Shown here: piece by piece, positions 16,794 through 23,432 of the stretch
How positions within the stretch are numbered: position 1 is the first letter of the stretch
Layout: the number at the start of each line of letters is the position of its first letter
Assembly: GCA_964519835.1 (NCBI GenBank)
Contig: CAZFLD010000012.1
Coordinates: forward strand, 15,331 to 79,330
Reading direction: 5' to 3'
DNA: 64,000 nucleotides
Source: CAZFLD01 sp964519835
GTDB lineage: Bacteria > Spirochaetota > Spirochaetia > DSM-27196 > CAZFLD01
The notes under the pieces: model-generated
Told to the model about the DNA's origin: nothing
Database searches by the model: none
What the model saw: the letters and a program-made list of their open reading frames with translations, nothing else
Translations under genes and position numbers: made by a program

Positions 16794-18646
16794 ACTGAAC
16801 CTCCAATAGGCGTGGTGCCCAACTCTTTTGCAAGCTCGTCCTCGAGGCTGTTCTGGATCTCCCAGACACGTCGGTACAAGCCCTCCTGTCCAATGAGGGA
16901 GTCGTGGTCGCCGATCTGGCGCACAGCGCCTCCCTCAAGTACCACAATCCGATCCGCGTTCTGCACCGTCGAAAGGCGATGCGAGATGATAATCGTCGTC
17001 GGTCCCATACCGGTACCGCCGGCGCCCTCGCCACCGGCCCCTCGGGCGACAAGGGCGTCTCGAATGGCCATGTCGGTCTCCGTATCCACCGCGGACAGTG
17101 AATCGTCAAAAATGAGTATCGGGGCCTCCTGCACAAGCGCCCGCGCAATTGCCACCCGTTGTTTTTGCCCGCCGGAGAGCGTAACTCCCCGCTCTCCAAC
17201 CGGCGTTTCATAGCCCTTGTCAAAAGCGAGGATCACGTCGTGAACCGACGCGGTGCGGGCCGCCTCGAAAAGCTGTGCCTCTTGGGCCTCGCGCCGGGCG
17301 AGACCGATGTTTTCCCTGAGCGTCTTGGCGTACAAAAACGGCTCTTGGAGCACGATCGCGATATTGCGTCGAATCCACTCCTTGTCGATCGTCTTGAGCT
17401 CCACCCCGTCGATGCCTATGGAGCCTTCCTGATAGTCGTAGAGGCGCGGTAAGAGATGCACGAGACTCGTCTTTCCGGACCCCGTGGGCCCGAGAATGGC
17501 GAGAGTCTCCCCCGGTTTAATGGAAAAGCTCACGTCGTCGAGGATCTTAGGCCCCTTGGGATACGAGAAGCCGACTCCCCTGAGCTCGATGTGGCCGAGC
17601 ACATCCGGCTTGGCGTCACCGTCGCGGGGCTCCCTCTGCGTCTCGAGCACCTCGGCGATACGGCCGAACGCCACCGTCGCCTTGCCCATGTCCGCGAGGA
17701 TGCGCCCCATCTGCCGCAACGGCCACAGAAGCATCCCCTCGTAGGTCAAAAAGACAAGGAGAGTGCCGATCGTGATTCGCCCTTCGATACCCCAGTGGGT
17801 ACCCACAAGCAGGATAACGCCGATCTGCGCCATGCTCAGAAAGTCCGATATCGACCAGTATCCCGCGAGAAGCCTGATTAGGCCGTAGGTCAGATCGGTG
17901 TACTCGCGGTTGCGTGCCTCGAACTTGTCCGCCTCAAAGCGTTGCCTGGCAAACGCACGCACAACACGGACGCCCGATAAGTTTTCCTGCAGCACAACGG
18001 ACATCCGTCCTTCCGCTTCGTCCGACCGTTTGAACACCACCTGCACCTTCTTGAAAAAGAAAAACGAGAAGAGCACAACGATGGGGATAATCGGGACCGA
18101 AACAAGAGTAAGTCCGATGTCGACACTTAGCATCAGCGGTACCGCCACCGCCACCATCGCAAGAGCTCGCCCGACTTCCACAAGCTGGATCGCCAAGAAG
18201 CGACGGATGGTCTCGACATCCGAAGTCGCCCGCTGGATCAAGTCGCCGGTCTCCGCGTGGACGTGGTAGTCGAAGCTCAGGTGCTGCAGATGGTCGTAGA
18301 GGCGATCCCGAATGCGCTGCGCGATCGACTCCGATGCCACCGCGGACCAGCGCCCGTGGAGATAGGAGAACAGCCCGTTTCCGATCGTGAACAGCACAAC
18401 CGCGATGGAGCAGACCCAGAGTGTGTCGGCGAGTCCGTCCGGTCCACCAAACGGGCGCAATAGGTCCCCGAGCCATGGGGCAAGGTTCGCAGGCTCGTCT
18501 CCGATAACCGAGTCGATGGCAAAGCGCAGTACAAGCGGCGCAACAAACGAGAACAAGGTGGCGATGATCGTAGCCGTCAACGTTCCCGCGTAGCGAAGCT
18601 TGTCGCCTCTAAGGATTTCGAAAAACAGATTCTTTCGTGGTGACAT
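16790..18646 (-). CDS. ABC exporter half-transporter, degenerate-site subunit
   Basis: 618 residues from the ATG at 18646 (GAGG upstream). A longer frame runs through repeats and the N gap but is not credible. Six transmembrane helices precede an ATPase domain with Walker A GPTGSGKTS, signature LSGGQKQRVAIARAL and Walker B LIFDDSLSAVD. An aspartate stands where the catalytic glutamate is expected, as in the BmrC/LmrC/TM287-type subunits of heterodimeric exporters, so only one of the two ATP sites should hydrolyse. A glycine-rich insert, ARGAGGEGAGGTGMGP, follows the D-loop region. It pairs with the gene at 14958. Confidence 0.93.
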   Translation of the reverse strand: MSPRKNLFFEILRGDKLRYAGTLTATIIATLFSFVAPLVLRFAIDSVIGDEPANLAPWLGDLLRPFGGPDGLADTLWVCSIAVVLFTIGNGLFSYLHGRWSAVASESIAQRIRDRLYDHLQHLSFDYHVHAETGDLIQRATSDVETIRRFLAIQLVEVGRALAMVAVAVPLMLSVDIGLTLVSVPIIPIVVLFSFFFFKKVQVVFKRSDEAEGRMSVVLQENLSGVRVVRAFARQRFEADKFEARNREYTDLTYGLIRLLAGYWSISDFLSMAQIGVILLVGTHWGIEGRITIGTLLVFLTYEGMLLWPLRQMGRILADMGKATVAFGRIAEVLETQREPRDGDAKPDVLGHIELRGVGFSYPKGPKILDDVSFSIKPGETLAILGPTGSGKTSLVHLLPRLYDYQEGSIGIDGVELKTIDKEWIRRNIAIVLQEPFLYAKTLRENIGLARREAQEAQLFEAARTASVHDVILAFDKGYETPVGERGVTLSGGQKQRVAIARALVQEAPILIFDDSLSAVDTETDMAIRDALVARGAGGEGAGGTGMGPTTIIISHRLSTVQNADRIVVLEGGAVRQIGDHDSLIGQEGLYRRVWEIQNSLEDELAKELGTTPIGGSV

Positions 18647-18790
18647 TGCTTCCTCTTGCTTACGCGCCGGCCACTGGTGGGCGGCGTCTCCGTCCGGCGT
18701 CTTACGCCGGATAGCTCCCACAGCCGCGCCCTGGTACGACGCGACCACCTGCCAAGGGCATCTCGGAGTACCGAGCTGCCGTCTTCCTCT

Positions 18791-18890
18791 NNNNNNNNNN
18801 NNNNNNNNNNNNNNNNNNNNNNNNNNNNNNNNNNNNNNNNNNNNNNNNNNNNNNNNNNNNNNNNNNNNNNNNNNNNNNNNNNNNNNNNNN
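18791..18890. other. Assembly gap of 100 N
   Basis: Exactly 100 N, the usual scaffold placeholder for a gap of unknown size. The 17 bases before it (AGCTGCCGTCTTCCTCT) equal the end of the 63-bp repeat unit and the bases after it start a new unit, so the gap lies inside the tandem repeat. Confidence 0.95.
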
Positions 18891-19008
18891 CGGTGCCCGT
18901 CGGAACGGCCACCTGCCGGCGGCACCTTCCTTCGGAAGCTGCCGTCTTCCTCTCGGTGCCCGTCGGAACGGCCACCTGCCGGCGGCACCTTCCTTCGGAA
19001 GCTGCCGT
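18891..19008. repeat. 63-bp tandem repeat, two visible copies
   Basis: The unit begins CGGTGCCCGTCGGAACGGCC and ends GCTGCCGTCTTCCTCT. One full copy is 18891-18953; a second, identical until it breaks off in the terminator sequence, is 18954-19008. Part of a further copy precedes the gap (18774-18790). The unit contains inverted repeats (GGTGCC/GGCACC, CTTCC/GGAAG). Because 63 is a multiple of three, frames stay open through it, but it lacks a start and does not look coding. Confidence 0.9.
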
Positions 19009-19039
19009 TAAAAAAAGCCCCGGGGGATCCCGGGGCTTT
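19007..19039 (-). terminator. Intrinsic terminator
   Basis: A perfect 11-bp stem (AAAGCCCCGGG / CCCGGGGCTTT) with a 4-nt loop, followed on the minus strand by seven T. No gene ends just upstream, so it is either a second barrier after the 21-codon unit or part of the repeat element. Confidence 0.8.
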
Positions 19040-19126
19040 CTCGCGGCCACCTACTGGTGGCGGGCGAACCGTAGTGCCGGATGAACCCGGTAACTGCCGC
19101 CCAACACCCCGCACTGCGGGGTGCGC

Positions 19127-19163
19127 AAAAAAAAACGGGATCGACTCAAGAAGCCGATCCCGT
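19127..19163 (-). terminator. Intrinsic terminator of the 21-codon unit
   Basis: A 9-bp stem (ACGGGATCG / CGATCCCGT) followed on the minus strand by nine T. It lies 24 nt after the stop of the small ORF at 19187. Confidence 0.85.
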
Positions 19164-19186
19164 GCAGTTTCGAAGTTTCCGTGCCG

Positions 19187-19252
19187 CTAAGCACGCACCT
19201 CGGGAAGGACCGGCCAAATCTTGTAGCCTGCATCGATGTAAATCATGTTCAT
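19187..19252 (-). CDS. Candidate 21-residue small protein or leader peptide
   Basis: An ATG at 19252 with GGAG at 6 nt spacing opens 21 codons (MNMIYIDAGY at the start, ending PEVRA) closed by TAG. A second in-frame ATG is at 19246. A promoter-like pair lies 30-57 nt upstream and a strong terminator 24 nt downstream, so promoter, ribosome site, ORF and terminator form a complete unit of about 150 nt. I recognise no family. The peptide has aromatic residues but no signal sequence, transmembrane helix or cysteine. It could be a small protein, the coding part of a regulatory RNA, or a precursor peptide for the downstream exporter; the last is speculative. Confidence 0.5.
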   Translation of the reverse strand: MNMIYIDAGYKIWPVLPEVRA

Positions 19253-19280
19253 CGGACGCTCCTTCTCCAAAAGATGCCTT

Positions 19281-19309
19281 AGTTAAGCCGGTTGGCAAAA
19301 AGCTGTCAA
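19281..19309 (-). promoter_or_regulatory. Promoter of the 21-codon unit
   Basis: On the minus strand a perfect -35 TTGACA (19309-19304), a 17-nt spacer and -10 TTAACT (19286-19281). Transcription should start near 19274, about 22 nt before the ATG. Confidence 0.6.
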
Positions 19310-19331
19310 CAGTCTTTTGCAAAAAAACACC

Positions 19332-19370
19332 AAAAAAGGCCTCGCGGGGGTCCGGGGTGGCCCCGCAGCC
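19332..19370 (-). terminator. Intrinsic terminator after the Uma2 gene
   Basis: A GC-rich stem (GGCTGCGGGG / CCCCGC..GGCC with a bulge) followed on the minus strand by TTTTTT, 58 nt downstream of the Uma2 stop codon. Confidence 0.7.
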
Positions 19371-19428
19371 GGGCGTTTTATCCACCGCGCCCGTCGGCTT
19401 TGACGGCGGCCGCCCGGCGGTCGAGGGA

Positions 19429-19908
19429 CTACACCTCGGCGCGGCGCCACACCTCGGAAAGGTCGATCGTGACGTGCATGTCGCCCGCTGAGTACTCGAT
19501 AGACTTATCGTAGACGACGCCTTCGTCGTAGTACTTCCCTGAGAGTGTGTAGCGACGGACAATTCGCGCGTCGGGATAGACAATCCAGTATTCAGGGACG
19601 CCGATGATCCGCGACGGCGCGATAATCTCCCGACGGGAGCCGGCGACCACGATGATATCGGGCTGGACGATACTGACGTCGTTGAGCTCCACGTCCATGG
19701 GGGCCTCGATCACAATGCCGGTACCGGATGCATCGATCGAATTTACTAATTGATTCACGAGCAGCACGGAAACTCGTTGATGATTTGTGTTTGGCGACGG
19801 CGACACGTAATGCTTTCCATCGATGATCTCGTGGCGCTTGCCGTCGTCGGGGAGGAGGCGGTAGTCCTCGTAGGTGAGCTTGATCTGGTTTTCGGCGTAG
19901 ACGGCCAT
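19429..19908 (-). pseudogene. Uma2 family endonuclease-like gene with internal deletion
   Basis: 159 residues clearly of the Uma2/DUF820 family, a PD-(D/E)XK nuclease fold: LTYEDYRLLPDDGKRHEIIDG at the N-terminus, SPSPNTNHQRVSVLL, then VVQPDII-like VQPDIIVV, and later GVPEYWIVYPDARIV. In family members about 25-30 residues with the VVEILSPSTxxRDxxxK catalytic segment lie between the IxGxPD strand and GVxEYWIV. Here the sequence passes directly from IIGVP (residues 101-105) to EYWIV, as if recombination had joined two GVP sites in frame. The E-x-K part of the active site is therefore missing, and the product is probably inactive. Family proteins are about 185-200 residues long. Confidence 0.75.
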
Positions 19909-20025
19909 ATACGGTAAGTATATCGCAGATGGCGCAGCGCCGGTGACGATTCGTTGACAGGGCGGTCAACCGCTCAACATCCCAACTGAAGCGCAAACGC
20001 ACTTTTCCCGGTATCTACAGGTAGA

Positions 20026-20682
20026 ATGATGCTTCGAGAACTGCCGGCTTCGGACCGGCCACGGGAACGGCTGTATGCGTTGGGGCCGACATCGCTGAGC
20101 GATGTCGAGCTATTGGCCATTGTGCTGGGCACGGGGGGCGGGGGTCGCGACGTGCTTTCCCTCGCTCGAGAGGTGCTGGTCGTCCTCGACGGTTCCGCGC
20201 AGGCCCCGGCTCTCAGCGAGCTGCAATCGGTACACGGGTTGGGCACGGCCAAGTCGGCTCTTGTCTCCGCTGCGATGGAGTTGGCGCGACGCTACATCGC
20301 CCCGGCAAAGGTGCGAGTCGCTTTTCCGGTGGACGTGCTGCCGCTTATTTCCCACTTCGCCGATCGAAAGCAGGAGTACTTCCTCGCCGTATCCCTCAAC
20401 GGCGCCCACGAGGTTATTGCAACGCGGGTTGTATCGATCGGGCTGGTAAATCGTACCGTAGTGCACCCGCGTGAGGTCTATGCCGACCCGATCACGGACC
20501 GCGCGGCGGCGATAGTCGTTGCCCACAATCACCCCTCGGGGTGCGTTGATCCCAGCCGCGAGGACCGGGACGTCACCCGGCGCCTGGTGTCGGCGGGACA
20601 GACCCTCGGAATCCAGCTCCTCGACCATGTGATCTTCTCGACCTCCGGGTACTACAGTTTCTTGGAGAAGGGGGAGCTGTGA
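20026..20682 (+). CDS. radC: RadC/JAB-domain protein
   Basis: 218 residues. An N-terminal helix-hairpin-helix part (RERLYALGPTSLSDVELLAIVLGTG, then VHGLGTAKSALV) is followed by a JAB1/MPN metalloprotease-like domain with its zinc ligands: H167 and H169 in AHNHPSG, and D180 in the following REDRDVT. RadC was named for DNA repair, but that role is unproven. Two ATGs stand at 20026 and 20029; AGGTAG precedes them. It diverges from the Uma2 gene. Confidence 0.92.
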   Translation: MMLRELPASDRPRERLYALGPTSLSDVELLAIVLGTGGGGRDVLSLAREVLVVLDGSAQAPALSELQSVHGLGTAKSALVSAAMELARRYIAPAKVRVAFPVDVLPLISHFADRKQEYFLAVSLNGAHEVIATRVVSIGLVNRTVVHPREVYADPITDRAAAIVVAHNHPSGCVDPSREDRDVTRRLVSAGQTLGIQLLDHVIFSTSGYYSFLEKGEL

Positions 20683-20830
20683 CGGCGCGGTCGCAATTCA
20701 CGCGGTGATGCTTGTGCTGTGGTAGCCTGGGCCCAAATCATCTTTCTTCCGCTCAGAAAATCCTTAGACCACTAAATAAATTCGGGGTTCACCCTCGCCG
20801 CTTGGTAATGAATTAGGTATGTTTAGGAAG

Positions 20831-20888
20831 GTCGAGCGCCACCCTGCCTTCTGCGGGGAAAACCCAGGCTCGACGGCGGTTTCCCCGC
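20831..20888 (+). promoter_or_regulatory. Possible structured RNA leader (pseudoknot-capable)
   Basis: In the leader of the peptide-binding protein gene, GTCGAGC (20831-20837) pairs with GCTCGAC (20868-20874), and GCGGGGAAA (20853-20861) pairs with TTTCCCCGC (20880-20888). The two perfect stems interleave, as in an H-type pseudoknot. A competing 5-bp hairpin, GGCGG/CCGCC (20875-20889), would exclude the second stem. The Shine-Dalgarno GGAGG lies 16 nt further on. I match it to no known riboswitch class. Confidence 0.4.
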
Positions 20889-20915
20889 CCAATGGACAAT
20901 GTCCGGAGGACTCCA

Positions 20916-22520
20916 ATGAAAACAGCAAAACTTCTTCTGACCGCACTGCTCTTATTGTGCACCGCACTGGCCGCATGGGCCACCGGCGGCGCCGAAGAAC
21001 AAAGTGACGAACCCACCGAGCAAGTGCTCCGCGTGGGGTTGAGAAAACTCACGACTATCGACCCGGCGCTCGGTGCAAACGACCCGGAGGTTATGTTCAA
21101 CCGGCTCCAATACGACTACCTGGTGGAAATTCTTCCCGACGGCACGCTCTCGCCAAATCTGGCCTCCGATTGGGAGGTAAGTGACGACGGACTGACCTAC
21201 ACCTTTGCTCTCGTCGAGGGGGTGACGTTTGAGGATGGATCGAGTTTCGACGCGCAGGACGTTGTGTTTACGTTCGAGAGGCTCGTATCCGAGGGGTCGT
21301 CGATCATCGGCCTACTCGGTGTGGACGAAAATGGTGAGCCGACCTGGACCGTTGAGGCCGCCGATGACCTTACCGCAGTGTTTCGCCTGGAAAGCCCAAA
21401 CGCGGATTTTTTGTACGGCGTCGCGTCACGCTTCGCGCTGATCCTCTCGAGCGAAAGTGACGAGGTTAACGTCATCGGGCCGGCGAGCGACCCGTACGTC
21501 AACTTCAACGGCACGGGACCTTTTGTGCTCACGGAATACCAAGCCGAGGAACGCGCCTACTTCGCGGCAAGAGAGGACTACTGGGGTGGCGATCCCACCC
21601 TCGACGGCGTAGAGCTTATCTTTTTCGACGACGACCAGTCGCAGCTCGATGCATTTCGCAGCGGTGCGCTCGACGTTATTATCAAAGTGCCCGACGACCT
21701 CGTGGCGGCGCTCGAGCGAGTGGACAACGCAACCGTCGCACGTGAGCCTACCAACACCCACCCGGTCGTTCGGGTGCGAACCGACCCAGGCTCGATTGGC
21801 GAAGACGTGCGGATTCGTCAGGCATTCAAGTTTGCCACCGACCGAGAGCTTATCAACCTCGACGCCTTGGACGGCGCCGGCACTGTTGGCAACAACGACC
21901 CGATCGGCCCGACCTACGGCGGGCTCTACAATCCCCAAGATAATCGCGAGTACGATCCGGAGCGAGCCAAGGAGCTTATCGCAGAGGTGTTTGAGGACGG
22001 AACCGGCAACGGTTACGTCGTCGAGATCAACGGCGAACCGGCAATCAGCGTGCCGTTTTACGTTGGCGACACCTTTGAGTACGGCCTTGTCGCGGAGTTT
22101 CTGCAGCAACAGTGGCGGGATGCCAACATCATCACCGACCTCAACGTCGTCCCCGAAAACGTGTATTACGCCGAGGGAGACAATAACTGGCTCAACACCC
22201 AGCTCGGCATGACCGCCTGGGGCACTCGACCGACGCCACAGGAGTACCTGAGCGTGGCTTACACCACCGGCGCGGCATTCAACGAGTCCCGCTGGTCCAA
22301 CGCCGAACTCGACGCCCTGGCCGCCGAGGCGTCCCGCACGTCAAACATCGATGAGCGTTCGGCGATTTACGACGAAATCAGCGACATCTTTCTCAACGAA
22401 GGACCGATTATCATTCCGTATTTCCGACCCGTCGTGGGCGCCTACGCGAACAGTGTTCAGGGTCTGGACATGCATCCCTTCCCCGGTCGAACGGATTTCC
22501 GGGGGGTCAGCATCCGCTAA
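20916..22520 (+). CDS. Peptide ABC transporter, substrate-binding protein
   Basis: 534 residues from the ATG at 20916, which has GGAGG at 6 nt. A signal peptide (residues 1-23) leaves a mature end GGAEEQSDEP; no lipobox cysteine is present. It is a family-5 solute-binding protein (DppA/OppA type): LRVGLRKLTTIDPA, YLVEILPDGTLSPNLASDWEVS, DDGLTYTFALVEGVTFEDG, and further on RIRQAFKFATDRE. It binds oligopeptides or related solutes in the periplasm. It heads an operon with a DppC-type permease, a fused ATPase and a DppB-type permease. Confidence 0.94.
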   Translation: MKTAKLLLTALLLLCTALAAWATGGAEEQSDEPTEQVLRVGLRKLTTIDPALGANDPEVMFNRLQYDYLVEILPDGTLSPNLASDWEVSDDGLTYTFALVEGVTFEDGSSFDAQDVVFTFERLVSEGSSIIGLLGVDENGEPTWTVEAADDLTAVFRLESPNADFLYGVASRFALILSSESDEVNVIGPASDPYVNFNGTGPFVLTEYQAEERAYFAAREDYWGGDPTLDGVELIFFDDDQSQLDAFRSGALDVIIKVPDDLVAALERVDNATVAREPTNTHPVVRVRTDPGSIGEDVRIRQAFKFATDRELINLDALDGAGTVGNNDPIGPTYGGLYNPQDNREYDPERAKELIAEVFEDGTGNGYVVEINGEPAISVPFYVGDTFEYGLVAEFLQQQWRDANIITDLNVVPENVYYAEGDNNWLNTQLGMTAWGTRPTPQEYLSVAYTTGAAFNESRWSNAELDALAAEASRTSNIDERSAIYDEISDIFLNEGPIIIPYFRPVVGAYANSVQGLDMHPFPGRTDFRGVSIR

Positions 22521-22532
22521 AGACGGACTACG

Positions 22533-23432
22533 TTGACTTCCACCCTACGCAACCTCATCGGCCGACCGGCGACCGTCGCCGGGGCCGTGGGGTTGTTTTT
22601 GTTTCTTGTCATCACATTTTTCGGGCCACTCCTCGCTCCCTATCCGTTCGACCAGATAATTCGTGGCACGGACATCGGCCTCGAAAGTCGACGGGCTATG
22701 ACCAGTCAGGCGCCGTCCGCGGAGTTCCCCCTCGGGACCGACCAACGGGGCAGAGACATTCTGAGTCGTCTGCTTTGGGGCGCCCGAGAAACAATCGGGC
22801 TACCGCTGATCGCTACGGCTATTTCCGCCGTACTGGGTACAGCCCTCGGCCTACTCCTGGGACTCATGGGAGGCGTTTTGGACGATATAGTCTCTCGAAT
22901 CCTGGACGCGCTTATTTCGTTTCCGGCGATGGTGCTTGCGCTGGTGATGGTATCGACGATTGTCCCGGTGCTTCAGGAGACCGGCGGCCCGCTTATCCAA
23001 AACCTCGGCCCGGGAAAGATCAGCCTCACCATAGTTGTTGTGGTGTTGTATGTGCCTATCATCTCCCGCGTAGCCAGAAGTGCCACGCTTTCAGTTCGTG
23101 ACAGGGGATTTATCGAGGAAGCACGGCTTCGCGGCGAGGGCACACCATATATCCTATTTCGAGAGATCCTGCCGAACGTGATGCCGTCGTTGGTCGTAGA
23201 GGCGTCGCTCCGCCTCTCCTACGCGATTATTCTTGTAACGTCCCTGGGATTTTTGGGCCTCGGCGTTCAACCGCCGTCACCGGAATGGGGTCGTATGGTT
23301 CTTGATGCGAGGACCCAGTTCACGGACGCGCCGTGGGAACTCTGGGTTCCGGTGGCCGGAATCGCGGTTCTTATTATCAGCGTGAATCTCTTCTCCGACG
23401 GTCTCCGCCGGGTTTTGCGCAAGGAAGAGTGA
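22533..23432 (+). CDS. Peptide ABC transporter permease, DppC type
   Basis: 299 residues from a TTG start, with six predicted transmembrane helices. The N-terminal helix precedes the periplasmic segment, then FPLGTDQRGRDILSRLLWGARETIG, the hallmark of DppC/OppC proteins. The EAA loop that meets the ATPase is EEARLRGEGTPYILFREILPN. The last part, LGLGVQPPSPEWGRM, is also typical. It starts 12 nt after the binding-protein gene, and its stop overlaps the next start as TGATG. Confidence 0.93.
   Translation: MTSTLRNLIGRPATVAGAVGLFLFLVITFFGPLLAPYPFDQIIRGTDIGLESRRAMTSQAPSAEFPLGTDQRGRDILSRLLWGARETIGLPLIATAISAVLGTALGLLLGLMGGVLDDIVSRILDALISFPAMVLALVMVSTIVPVLQETGGPLIQNLGPGKISLTIVVVVLYVPIISRVARSATLSVRDRGFIEEARLRGEGTPYILFREILPNVMPSLVVEASLRLSYAIILVTSLGFLGLGVQPPSPEWGRMVLDARTQFTDAPWELWVPVAGIAVLIISVNLFSDGLRRVLRKEE

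Larger units (their letters stand above)
18647..19186. other. Non-coding repeat-rich stretch with assembly gap
   Basis: No credible gene lies in these 540 bases. They hold a perfect hairpin (CCGGCGT/ACGCCGG, 18694-18710), a run of N, two visible copies of a 63-bp repeat, two intrinsic terminators facing minus, and a perfect 9-bp inverted repeat CACCCCGCA/TGCGGGGTG near 19104-19122. Motifs of the type GGCCACCTGCCGGCGGC, GGCCACCTACTGGTGGCGG and GGCCACTGGTGGGCGGC recur, which suggests degenerate copies of one element. The promoter of the ABC exporter operon must lie here or upstream, but I could not identify it. Confidence 0.7.

Noticed and set aside
18774..19008. CRISPR array
   Set aside because: The full 63-bp unit is identical between copies, so there are no variable spacers; no cas genes are present.
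18647..19114. N-terminal extension of the ABC exporter through the repeats and N run
   Set aside because: It depends on unknown bases and repeat sequence staying in frame; the ATG at 18646 has a ribosome site and the family N-terminus.
18600..19190. Plus-strand frame of 196 codons spanning the gap
   Set aside because: Made of translated repeats, terminator sequence and N; antisense to the exporter at one end.
16790..19252. A peptide export system made of the 21-codon ORF and the ABC exporter
   Set aside because: Two terminators and the repeat separate them, the exporter has no peptidase (C39) domain, and the peptide has no leader motif; kept only as a speculation.
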